The notes under the pieces are model-generated. The model saw nothing but the letters and a program-made list of their open reading frames with translations. It made no database searches and was not told the DNA's origin. Positions 43,030 through 51,453 of a DNA stretch of 64,000 nucleotides are shown piece by piece. The stretch comes from CAVSRC01 sp963732845 (GTDB taxonomy: Bacteria; Pseudomonadota; Alphaproteobacteria; Rhizobiales; Kaistiaceae): the NCBI GenBank assembly GCA_963732845.1, contig CAVTBE010000010.1, positions 103,035-167,034 of the forward strand, read 5' to 3'. The translations under genes were made by a program, and so were the position numbers. Each line of letters begins with the position of its first letter. Positions within the stretch are counted from its first letter, which is position 1.

Positions 43030-44079
43030 TCAAATCCGCAGGCCGGTTTCGTGCGAGAATAGGTGCAGGGAGTTCGGTGCCGGCACCAGGCCGATGCGCT
43101 CGTCGATTGCCGGCTGCAGGGACTTGTCGAGCCGGGCGATCAGCATGCCGGCGCCGCACTGCACCGTCACCAGGGTCGCGTCGCCGGTCGCCTCGACCGA
43201 GTAGATCGTTCCGCTGATCGGTGCGGTCTGCGGATCCGCCGGCGACAGGTCTTCCGGGCGGACGCCCACCGTCACCTCCTTATGGTCGGGCGACCCGGGC
43301 AGGGCCAGCCGGACTCCGTCGGCGACGAAATGGCCGTCTTCGGTCTGGCCGGGGACCAGGTTCATGGCAGGCGATCCAATGAAAGAGGCAACGAACGTGT
43401 TGGCGGGACGGCCGTAGATCTCCCGGGGAGACCCGATCTGCTGGATTGCGCCGTTGCGCATCACCACGATGCGGTCGGCCAGCGTCATCGCCTCGACCTG
43501 GTCGTGGGTGACGTAGATGGTGGTGGTGCGCAGCTCGTGGTGCAGATGCTTGAGCTGGGAGCGCATCGACACGCGGAGCTGGGCATCGAGATTGGACAGC
43601 GGCTCGTCCATCAGGAAGACCTGCGGCGAGCGCACGATGGCCCGTGCCAGGGCGACCCGCTGGCGCTGGCCGCCCGACAGCTGCCGCGGCTTGCGATGGA
43701 GAAGCTGATCCAGCTCGACCATCCTGGCGGCCTTGTGGATGAGGCCCTCGTGCTGGTTGGCCGGAACGCGGCGGGCGCGCAGCGGGAAGCGGATGTTGTC
43801 GTAGACGCTGAGCTGCGGATAGAGGCTGTAGTTCTGGAAGACCATCGCCACGTCGCGGTGCTTGGGAGCGGCATAGGTGACGTCGCGCTCGCCGATGGTG
43901 ACCTTGCCGCCGGTCGGCTCCTCGAGACCGGCAATCATGCGCATCATCGTCGTCTTGCCGCAGCCCGACGGGCCGAGCAGCACAACGAACTCGCCGTCGG
44001 CGACCTCGAAAGAACACTCCTGGACGGCCTGGAAGGGCCCCCACCTCTTGGTCAGACGATCCAGTACGATTTGCGCCAC
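43030..44079 (-). CDS. Sugar ABC transporter ATP-binding protein (UgpC/MalK/MsmK type)
   Basis: A 349-residue CUT1-type ATPase. Walker A is GPSGCGKTT, Q-loop AMVFQNYSLYPQ, signature LSGGQRQRVALARAIVR and Walker B VFLMDEPLSNLDA, followed by YVTHDQVEAMTLADRIVVMR. A C-terminal OB/TOBE regulatory domain (VTVGVRPEDLSPADPQTAPI) is present. It energises the permeases at 46664 and 47545. It is transcribed on the opposite strand from them, downstream of the LacI gene (65 bp), unlike the usual operon order. Confidence 0.9.
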   Translation of the reverse strand: MAQIVLDRLTKRWGPFQAVQECSFEVADGEFVVLLGPSGCGKTTMMRMIAGLEEPTGGKVTIGERDVTYAAPKHRDVAMVFQNYSLYPQLSVYDNIRFPLRARRVPANQHEGLIHKAARMVELDQLLHRKPRQLSGGQRQRVALARAIVRSPQVFLMDEPLSNLDAQLRVSMRSQLKHLHHELRTTTIYVTHDQVEAMTLADRIVVMRNGAIQQIGSPREIYGRPANTFVASFIGSPAMNLVPGQTEDGHFVADGVRLALPGSPDHKEVTVGVRPEDLSPADPQTAPISGTIYSVEATGDATLVTVQCGAGMLIARLDKSLQPAIDERIGLVPAPNSLHLFSHETGLRI

Positions 44080-44144
44080 GTCCCTCTCCGATCTTGTTGC
44101 GGCAGTATCCCTGCCGGCGTTTCCGTCCCCGGCCCCTTGGCGGG

Positions 44145-45176
44145 CTACGGCAGGTTTTCGCGAATGTATATCTCGATGCGGATACGCTCCTGCTCGGGAA
44201 CCAGCGGTTCGTGGGCGAGGAACGCAAGAAGCTGCCGGGCGGCCGAACGCAGCTCGTGGCTGGCGTCCTGGTTGATCGCCGCGTGCATGGTGCCGTCGAG
44301 AAGCGCCTCGCGCGTGATCGGCGTCAGTTCGTGGGCGACGAAGACCACGTCACCTGCCCGGCCGCTCTCGCGCAGCGCCGCGATCAGACCGCGGTTGCCG
44401 GCGCCGGCATTGTAGACGCCGACGATGTCGGGCCGCTCCGCCAGGCATTGCACGAGGAGCCGGTGCGCGTTCTCGGCCCGGTCGACCCCTTCGATCTCGG
44501 GAAGAAGCGTCACGTTCGGAAATTCCGGCACCATCGCCTGATGCAGCCCGAGCACCCGCTCGGCATGGTCTCGCAAGCGCCGCGAGCCAAGCATGACTGC
44601 GATCGTGCCCGTCCGCCCGCCGACGAAGCGGCCGATGATGGCCCCCGCCGTGCGCCCGCTGGCGACGTTGTCGATGCCGGCGAAGCCGAGCCGTTGCGCG
44701 CCCGGACAGTCGGACACGAGGGTAACCACCGCCACGCCGGTGTCGGTGGCCGCGTCGATTGCCTCGCGGACGCGCGGATCGTCGAGCGCCATGACGATGA
44801 TGCCTTGCGATTCCGCCGCTGCCTGCCGGATGGCGGCGGCCAGGGCAACCGCATCGTGCCGGTCGATCGTGCGCACCGTGCCCCGCACACCGCGCGGCGC
44901 CAGCCACTCCAGTGCCCGCGCGGCATGATCGTGGACGGACTGGAGGAAGGAGTTGACCGGCTGGGGCAGGAGCAGCGTGAACCGCAACAGCGCCCGCCGG
45001 GCGAGCGCCGAAGCCGCCGGGTCCGGGCTGTAGCCCAGGGCGGAGGCCGCCCCTTCCACCCGTTCGCGGGTCTCCGCCCGAACGCCCGAGCGCCGGTTCA
45101 GCACCCGGTCCACGGTCGCGATGCTGACCCCCGCCAGTGTCGCGACGTCCTCGATCTTCGGCCTGTGCGTAGCCAT
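44145..45176 (-). CDS. LacI-family transcriptional regulator of the GH31/ABC locus
   Basis: A 343-residue regulator. The helix-turn-helix KIEDVATLAGVSIATVDRVL is followed by the hinge SGVRAETRERVEGAASALGY, with HxH-type DVDR in place of the common TVSR. The ligand domain includes LRFTLLLPQPVNSFLQSVHD and AIIGRFVGGRTGTIAVMLGS. The gene is divergent from the binding-protein gene with a 186-bp gap, so it likely controls both directions. The type resembles the AraC-like ligand-rich LacI proteins of rhizobia with TVDRVLN motifs. The effector is probably a mono- or oligosaccharide released by the GH31 enzyme. Confidence 0.88.
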   Translation of the reverse strand: MATHRPKIEDVATLAGVSIATVDRVLNRRSGVRAETRERVEGAASALGYSPDPAASALARRALLRFTLLLPQPVNSFLQSVHDHAARALEWLAPRGVRGTVRTIDRHDAVALAAAIRQAAAESQGIIVMALDDPRVREAIDAATDTGVAVVTLVSDCPGAQRLGFAGIDNVASGRTAGAIIGRFVGGRTGTIAVMLGSRRLRDHAERVLGLHQAMVPEFPNVTLLPEIEGVDRAENAHRLLVQCLAERPDIVGVYNAGAGNRGLIAALRESGRAGDVVFVAHELTPITREALLDGTMHAAINQDASHELRSAARQLLAFLAHEPLVPEQERIRIEIYIRENLP

Positions 45177-45362
45177 TCTCTCCCTTCGACCCCCGGTTTC
45201 TTATGACGTAACCTACCTCATGTTTTGATGTGCGCAACTCAAATACCGCTTGCCATCCCTCTTTCGATGTGCATCCTTCTGCTGGTCTCCTCCCCACGCG
45301 CGTCCGGGCGGACGTTCAGACGGAGACGAAGAAGAAGAAACACAGCAAATCGGGAGGTTCGC

Positions 45363-46590
45363 ATGCGTTTTCTGACTGCAGCCGTGCTCGTTGCGGGTCT
45401 GTTCGCGACGCCGGTCCAGGCGGATACCACGCTGAACGTGTGGCATCTCTTCAATCTGAAGACCGACATGATCTATGAGGGCATCGCGCAATTCGAGAAG
45501 GCACACCCGGACATTCACGTCCAGGCGCGCCTGGTTCCCCTGGCGCAGATGGGGCAGGAGCTGATCCGCGCGCTGGCGACCGGTAACGTTCCCGATATCG
45601 CCACCGTCGACAACCCGGTCGTGGCCAGTTTCGCCGCACAGGGCCAGCTCGAGGAGATCGGTCCCGACCTGGCCAAGCTCGGCCTTACCGGCGACAAGTT
45701 CTATCCAGGGCCCTGGGCCTCGGTGACGTGGGAGGGCAAGGTCTATGGCGCGCCGCGTGCGTCGAACACCATCGCCCTGTACTACAACGCCGACATGTTC
45801 AGGAAGGCTGGTCTCGACCCGGACAACCCGCCGAAGACCTGGGCGGAACTCGAATCCGCTGCCGAGAAGCTGACCGACAAGGCGGGCAAGGTCTATGGCC
45901 TGGCCTTCTGCGCCGTCCAGTCGGACGAGGGCGTCTTCCAGTTCCTGCCGTTCCTGGAGCAGGCCGGCGGCAGCGTCTCCAAGATTCGACTCGCCGGAGG
46001 CGGTCACCGCGCTGCAGTTCCTGACCGACCTGGTCAAGAAGGGCTATGCCTCGCCGGACGTGGTCAACATGCGGCAGTACGAGGCGACCAACACGATGAT
46101 CAACGGCAACGCGGCCATGGCGATTTCCGGCCCGTGGGAGCTGCCGCGCATCGACAAGGAGGCCAAGTTCGATTGGCGCGTCGCCAAACTGCCGGCGATG
46201 AACGAAGGGGGCGTTGAGGCCTCTGCTCTGGGCGGCTTCGACTGGGTGGTTCCGAAGGGTGCCGAAAACCGCGACGCGGCCGTGCAGTTCATCGCCTTCA
46301 TGAACAGCAAGCAGATCTTGCAGCATGCCTGGGAAGCCGGCCGGCTGCCGAGCCGCAACGACATCACCATCGACAACCCGAAGTGGCCGGCCGCCTACAA
46401 GACGTTCCAGGCGGAAATGGCCTACGCGCGTCCGCGCGGACCGCATCCGCAGTGGCCTGATATCTCGCTGGCGATCCAGAACGCCATCCAGTTGTCCCTG
46501 ACCGGCCAGGAGGAGCCCAAGAAGGCTCTTGCCGACGCCGCGGCGAAGATCGGTCCGATCCTCGCCAAGATGCCGCTCCCCAACCAGTAG
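45363..46590 (+). pseudogene. Sugar ABC transporter substrate-binding protein (family 1), one frameshift
   Basis: Signal peptide MRFLTAAVLVAGLFATPVQA, then DTTLNVWHLFNLKTDMIYEG and MGQELIRALATGNVPDIATV, typical of CUT1 binding proteins. One extra T at 45985-45986 disrupts the frame; afterwards DSPEAVTALQFLTDLVKKGY, NGNAAMAISGPWELPRIDKE and FDWVVPKGAENRDAAVQFIA continue in good order. Corrected length is about 409 residues. The 17-bp hairpin follows, then the permease genes. Because every other gene in this operon is intact, a sequencing error is the likelier explanation. Confidence 0.85.
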
Positions 46591-46606
46591 CGCTCAGGCT
46601 TCAAAG

Positions 46607-46644
46607 AAGGCCCGCGGACCGCCTGTCGGCGGTCCGCGGGCCTT
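46607..46644 (+). terminator. Perfect 17-bp hairpin between binding-protein and permease genes
   Basis: Arms AAGGCCCGCGGACCGCC (46607-46623) and GGCGGTCCGCGGGCCTT (46628-46644) with loop TGTC. It lies 16 bp after the binding-protein stop and 19 bp before the permease start, with no T-tract. It probably protects the upstream mRNA and attenuates transcription, giving excess binding protein. Confidence 0.75.
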
Positions 46645-46663
46645 CCCCGGGGAGAACAGGGAA

Positions 46664-47548
46664 ATGGGACGTTCGCTCGAGAGACAGTTTGCGCTGTTCC
46701 TCGTCCCGTCGGTGGCGTATCTGGCCCTGCTGATCGGCTGGCCGGTCGTCTACAACTTCATCATGAGCTTCCAGGACGTCCAGCTGGGCAACCTGGCGCA
46801 GGTCTGGCGGCCGCTGGTCGGTGGCGCCAACTACGCGGCCATCACTGGCGATCCGCTGTTCTGGAAGGTGATCACCAACACGGCCGTCTTCGTCGGCGTG
46901 AACGCCCTGCTGCAAAACGGCTTCGGGCTCGCCCTGGCGCTCTTCTTCAATCTCGGCTTTCCCGGTGCAGCCTATATGCGCGGCCTTTTCCTGGCCGGCT
47001 GGATCCTGCCGCCGCTGGTCGTCGGCGCGCTGTGGAAGTGGCAGTTCGCCAGCGAATACGGCGTCGTGAACTGGGTCCTCTCCAGCCTCGGCCTGACCAA
47101 CTCCGCCATCCACTGGCTGGCCGACCCGCACGTCGCCCTCGGCGCCGTGACCGCCGCCAACATCTGGTTCGGCACGCCTTTCGCGATGATCCTGATCAGC
47201 ACCGCCGTGGTGGCCGTGCCGCGGGAGCTCTACGAAGCCGCGCGCGTCGACGGGGCATCGGTGTGGCTGCGCTTTAGGGCGATCACGCTCCCCGGCATCG
47301 CCGGCACGCTGCTCGCCGTCTTTAGCCTGACCATCATCTACACCATGCGCGCCTTCGACCTGATCTGGGCGATGACCCAGGGCGGCCCGGTCAATTCCAG
47401 CAATGTGCTGCCGCTGTGGAGCTTCCAGCTCTCCTTCTACCAGTTCAAATTCGGCCACGGCGCCGCCGCCGCCAACCTCGCCTTCATCGTCGTGTTCGTG
47501 ATCGGGCTGCTCTACGTCCGCATCGCCCGTGGGGAGCAGAACGCATGA
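46664..47548 (+). CDS. Sugar ABC transporter permease, MalF/UgpA type
   Basis: A 294-residue membrane protein with six segments. Start ATG 46664 follows GGGAGAACAGGG. The EAA loop, VAVPRELYEAARVDGASVWL, is the ATPase docking motif of CUT1 permeases; the start contains LFLVPSVAYLALLIGWPVVY. The stop overlaps the next ATG by 4 bp, coupling it to its partner. It belongs to the importer with the binding protein at 45363 and the ATPase at 43030. Confidence 0.9.
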   Translation: MGRSLERQFALFLVPSVAYLALLIGWPVVYNFIMSFQDVQLGNLAQVWRPLVGGANYAAITGDPLFWKVITNTAVFVGVNALLQNGFGLALALFFNLGFPGAAYMRGLFLAGWILPPLVVGALWKWQFASEYGVVNWVLSSLGLTNSAIHWLADPHVALGAVTAANIWFGTPFAMILISTAVVAVPRELYEAARVDGASVWLRFRAITLPGIAGTLLAVFSLTIIYTMRAFDLIWAMTQGGPVNSSNVLPLWSFQLSFYQFKFGHGAAAANLAFIVVFVIGLLYVRIARGEQNA

Positions 47549-48378
47549 CCCCGATCAGACGGCATGTCGCGCGGGGCACCCTGTCGGTGATCGGCGGGCT
47601 CATCGTCGCGGTCTACATGTTCCCCGTCTACTGGATGATCATCTCCGGCTTCAAGACGTCGGCCGAGATCTTCGCCGATCCGCCGACGCTGCTGCCCAGG
47701 GAAATCACGCTGGAGAGCTTCGCCTGGATCTTCGAGAACCAGAACGTCGTCAGCTATCTGGTCAACTCGACGATCATCGCCGTCTGCGTCTCGATCATCA
47801 CCGTGATCCTCGGTGCCGCCGGCGGCTATGGCCTGGCGCGGCTGCGGACGTGGTACGTCGACCTGGCGCTGATCTTCATCCTGATGATGCAGACCTTCCC
47901 GGAGGCGCTGCTGGCGACGCCGATGTTCACCTTGTTCAAGGTGGCCGGGCTGCTCAACACGCTGACCGCCGTGATCCTGGCGACCGCCACCAAGACGGTG
48001 GCGCTGGCGCTGGTGATCCTGCGCCCGCTGATGAAGCAGATCCCCCGCGAGCTGGAGGAAGCCGCCTGGGTCGACGGCTACGGCGTGTGGGGATCGTTCC
48101 TGCGCGTGGTGCTGCCGGCGGCCCGCAACGGCCTGATCGTCGTCGCCGTGATTGCCTTCATCGAGGCCTTCGGTGAATTCGTCTACCCACTCGCCTTCAT
48201 TTCCAAGGAAAGCCTGAACCCGGCGACCGTCGGCCTCTACAGCTTCATCGGCGCCGAATATTCCGACTGGAACCGGGTGATGGCCTTTGCCAGCGTCTTC
48301 ACCATTCCCCTCATCGTCGTTTTTCTCGCATTACAGCAGAAGATCGTCTCTGGCCTCACCGCCGGCGCGATCAAATAA
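47545..48378 (+). CDS. Sugar ABC transporter permease, MalG/UgpE type
   Basis: A 277-residue permease: GGLIVAVYMFPVYWMIISGF, then the EAA loop IPRELEEAAWVDGYGVWGSF and VVLPAARNGLIVVAVIAFIE. The end LQQKIVSGLTAGAIK with the preceding QQ-IV-GLTAGA-K is diagnostic for MalG-type permeases. It is followed after 10 bp by the GH31 gene, preceded by TAAGGAGCGCACC. Confidence 0.9.
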   Translation: MTPIRRHVARGTLSVIGGLIVAVYMFPVYWMIISGFKTSAEIFADPPTLLPREITLESFAWIFENQNVVSYLVNSTIIAVCVSIITVILGAAGGYGLARLRTWYVDLALIFILMMQTFPEALLATPMFTLFKVAGLLNTLTAVILATATKTVALALVILRPLMKQIPRELEEAAWVDGYGVWGSFLRVVLPAARNGLIVVAVIAFIEAFGEFVYPLAFISKESLNPATVGLYSFIGAEYSDWNRVMAFASVFTIPLIVVFLALQQKIVSGLTAGAIK

Positions 48379-48388
48379 GGAGCGCACC

Positions 48389-50431
48389 ATGCATCAGTTC
48401 TTCAAGCGCAGTGGCGACGCTGTCGTGGCCTCCATGAACGGGGAGACGATCCGCGTCGAGCCCTGGGGCCCGGACGCGCTGCGGCTCCGCTCGCGTATGG
48501 GCGGGGAAATCACGGAATATGACTGGTCGGCGCTACTCCCGCCGGCGGCTGCGAGCCCCACGATCGAGATCGCTGAGAAGAGTGCCCGCATCACCAACGG
48601 CGCCATCGCCGCCGAGCTGGCGATTGTTATACGCCACGCCGCCGACCTAAAGACCGAGATTTCGATCCGCTACGTGCGCACGAGCAACGGAAGCGAGATT
48701 CTCGCCGAGACACGCCCGCACTTTTCGGGGCCGCCCGCCCGTGCCTTCAAGGCAGTCGCCGGGGAAGCCTGGCAGCTCGGGGCGGCCTTCAAATCCTATG
48801 ACGGCGAGAAGTTCTATGGCGTCGGCCAGCCCCAGCATGGGCGCATCGATCTCAAGGGCGTTCAGACCCGTCTGCTGCAGCAGAACACGCACGCGGTGAT
48901 CCCCTTTGCCTTGTCGAGCCGCGGCTACGGCTTTCTGTGGCACAATCCGGCCGTGGGCTATGTCGACTTCGCGGCCAACATCACGCGCTGGAGCGCCGAA
49001 GCCTCGCGCCAGCTCGACTACTGGATCGTCGCCGGCAACACGCCACGGGAGATCGTCCGCAAGTATGTCGATGCGACCGGGCACGCTCCAGACTTCCCCG
49101 AATGGGCCTCGGGCTTGTGGCAGTCGAAGCTGCGCTACCGCACCCAGGACGATCTTGTCGCCGTCGCCCGCGAATACAAGGAACGTGGCCTGCCGCTTTC
49201 GTGCGTCGTGATCGACTTCTTCAACTGGTCGCGCCAGGGAGATTGGAGATTCGATCCCGCCGAATGGCCGGACCCCAAGGGGATGATGCGCGAGCTCGAT
49301 GCCCTGGGCGTCAAGACCATGGTGTCGATCTGGCCCACCGTCTCTTCCAATTCTGAGAATTACAGCGAGATGCGCGAACGCGGTCTGATGATCCGCACCG
49401 AGCGCGGCGTGCCGGCTGTCATCCAGTACCCTGATAAGAACCCGCTGCACCTGGGATTCTCGGCGCATTACGATGCTTTCAACCCGGATGCGCGCGCTTT
49501 CGTCTGGGACAAGGCGAAGCGTAACTACCTCGACAACGAAATCGCCAATTTCTGGCTCGACGCTTGCGAACCGGAGGTGCGCCCCAACCATCCCGAGAAC
49601 CTCCGCACCTATGCCGGCAATGGAGCCGAGGTCATCAACGCCTATCCGACCATGCACGCGCGCGGCTTTCGCGAAGGCATGAGCGCGGCTGGCGTCGGCA
49701 GCGACGGCGTCCTGCTCTGCCGGTCCGCGTGGCTCGGCAGTCAGCGCTACGGCGTCATTCTGTGGTCGGGCGATGTATGGTCGAACTGGGAAGCCCTGAG
49801 GGCGCAGATCCCGGCCGGCCTGCACGCCGGCATCGCCGGCATCGGCTGGTGGACCACCGATATCGGCGGCTTCTACGATGGCAACGGCCGCGACCCGGAC
49901 TTCCGCGAGCTACTCGTCAGGTGGTTTCAGTTCGGGGTCTATTCGCCCATCTGTCGCATGCATGGTTTTCGCGTGCCGGAGGGCGTGCCGTGGCCGCCCA
50001 AGCAGGGCGAGCCGGTCTATGGCCAGGACACGTTCAATTTCTTCACCTCGACCGGCGGCGACAACGAACTGTGGTCGTTCGGCGACGAGGTATACGGCAT
50101 CCTCAAGAAGCATCTGGCCGAGCGCGAGGCGCTGCGTCCCGCCCTGCATGCCGCGATGGACCGGCACAAGCGTACCGGCGATCCGGTGATGCGTCCGCTG
50201 TTCTACGATTTTCCGGAAGATGAAGCGTGCTGGGGCATCGGGGACCAGTACATGTTCACCGATGACATCCTGGTGGCGCCGGCGCTGGAATCCGGCGCCC
50301 GCTCGCGCAAGGTCTATCTGCCGGCCGGTGTGTCATGGAAGAACCGGACGACCGGCGAAGTCCTCGCCGGCGGCGCAACCGTCGAGGTTGATGCGCCGCT
50401 CGACGTGTGCCCCGCATTCGATCGCGTCTAG
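48389..50431 (+). CDS. Glycoside hydrolase family 31, alpha-xylosidase/alpha-glucosidase-like
   Basis: A 680-residue retaining alpha-glycosidase. The catalytic nucleophile lies in FWLDACEPEVRPN (Asp391) and the acid/base in LWSGDVWSNWEALRAQIPAG (Asp462), both GH31 signatures. Upstream, LPLSCVVIDFFNWSRQGDWR and EWPDPKGMMRELDALGVKTM form the barrel core; an N-terminal beta-sandwich (about 1-190) contains KFYGVGQPQHGRIDLKG. No signal peptide, so it acts in the cytoplasm on imported oligosaccharides. The EPE after the nucleophile is common among alpha-xylosidases, which favours xyloglucan-type substrates such as isoprimeverose, but alpha-glucosides remain possible. Confidence 0.88.
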   Translation: MHQFFKRSGDAVVASMNGETIRVEPWGPDALRLRSRMGGEITEYDWSALLPPAAASPTIEIAEKSARITNGAIAAELAIVIRHAADLKTEISIRYVRTSNGSEILAETRPHFSGPPARAFKAVAGEAWQLGAAFKSYDGEKFYGVGQPQHGRIDLKGVQTRLLQQNTHAVIPFALSSRGYGFLWHNPAVGYVDFAANITRWSAEASRQLDYWIVAGNTPREIVRKYVDATGHAPDFPEWASGLWQSKLRYRTQDDLVAVAREYKERGLPLSCVVIDFFNWSRQGDWRFDPAEWPDPKGMMRELDALGVKTMVSIWPTVSSNSENYSEMRERGLMIRTERGVPAVIQYPDKNPLHLGFSAHYDAFNPDARAFVWDKAKRNYLDNEIANFWLDACEPEVRPNHPENLRTYAGNGAEVINAYPTMHARGFREGMSAAGVGSDGVLLCRSAWLGSQRYGVILWSGDVWSNWEALRAQIPAGLHAGIAGIGWWTTDIGGFYDGNGRDPDFRELLVRWFQFGVYSPICRMHGFRVPEGVPWPPKQGEPVYGQDTFNFFTSTGGDNELWSFGDEVYGILKKHLAEREALRPALHAAMDRHKRTGDPVMRPLFYDFPEDEACWGIGDQYMFTDDILVAPALESGARSRKVYLPAGVSWKNRTTGEVLAGGATVEVDAPLDVCPAFDRV

Positions 50432-50536
50432 GCGATCCACGGCTGCCACGTTCGGGACTTCGGAAGTTCACGCGCTAGAAGAACGATCGGGCGAAGCAGG
50501 CCGATCGCCGCGATCGCTCGGGAATCAGCTGGAACA

Positions 50537-50586
50537 GAATGATTGGGGACTAGAGCGGGATGAATGTAGGTTGGGGGCATATCCGG
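50537..50586. repeat. Direct repeat copy A: terminal sequence of an IS630-like element
   Basis: About 48 bp starting ATGATTGGGGACTAGAGCGG and ending GGTTGGGGGCATATCCGG. It is nearly identical (differences at two positions, GATGAATGTAGG versus GATAAATCTAGG) to copy B at 53057-53104 and in the same orientation. The IS21 element sits exactly between them. Confidence 0.75.
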
Positions 50587-50691
50587 TGTCAACGCCAGAG
50601 CAAAATCCGGCCATTGGGCGGCGCAAAAGTCGGCCACTTTGGCGATGTGAGTAGTGGTTGACCCGTCGGGGCCATTCCACAGATGACTGGA

Positions 50692-51453
50692 TTATTCGGC
50701 GGGGTTTTTGCGGGAACGGCTTTGGCTGAGCCGGTAGCTTTCGCCGTTCATCTCGAGGATGTTGACGTGGTGGGTCAGCCTGTCGAGGAGCGCGCCGGTG
50801 AGGCGCTCGGATCCGAAGATCTCGGTCCATTCGTCGAATGGCAAATTGCTGGTGATCAGGATCGCTCCTTGCTCATAGCGCTGCGAGATCGTCTCGAAGA
50901 GCAATTCAGCGCCGGTCTTTGAGAGCGGCACGAAGCCGAGTTCATCGATGATCAGCAGCTTGTGCCTGACGAGTTGCTTCTGGAGCCGCAGAAGCCGCCG
51001 CTCGTCGCGGGCTTCCATCAATTCGTGGACGAGGGCTGCGGCGGTGGTGAAGCCGACAGCGAGCCCTTTCTGGCAAGCGGCCAGGCCGAGCCCCAGGGCG
51101 ACATGGGTCTTGCCGGTACCTGAGGGACCAAGGGCGATGACGTTCTCGCGCCGCTCGATCCACTCACACCGCGCCAGCTCGAGCACCCGCATCTTGTTCA
51201 GCGACGGGATCGCCTTGAAGTCAAAGCTGTCGATGCTTTTGACCGCCGGGAACCGGGCCGCCTTGATCCGCCGCTCGATCATCCGCCGTTCGCGATCGAT
51301 CAGCTCCAGCTCGACCAGCCGGGCAAGGAACTGCACGTGATCCAGCCCCTCGGCCGCGCATTGCCGGGCGAGCTTGCTGTATTCCCTCAGGAAGGTCGGC
51401 AGCTTCAGCGTCTTGAGGTGATGGTCGAGAAGAAGTTGCGGCGCCTCGCTCAT
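50692..51453 (-). CDS. istB: IS21-family helper ATPase IstB
   Basis: A 253-residue AAA+ ATPase that assists the transposase and target choice. Walker A is ALGPSGTGKTHVALGLG, followed by YAGFTTAAALVHELMEA-like helix VGFTTAAALVHELMEARDER and Walker B KLLIIDELGFVPLSKTGAEL. The end NGESYRLSQSRSRK is characteristic. ATG 51453 overlaps the istA stop by 4 bp. Intact. Confidence 0.95.
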   Translation of the reverse strand: MSEAPQLLLDHHLKTLKLPTFLREYSKLARQCAAEGLDHVQFLARLVELELIDRERRMIERRIKAARFPAVKSIDSFDFKAIPSLNKMRVLELARCEWIERRENVIALGPSGTGKTHVALGLGLAACQKGLAVGFTTAAALVHELMEARDERRLLRLQKQLVRHKLLIIDELGFVPLSKTGAELLFETISQRYEQGAILITSNLPFDEWTEIFGSERLTGALLDRLTHHVNILEMNGESYRLSQSRSRKNPAE

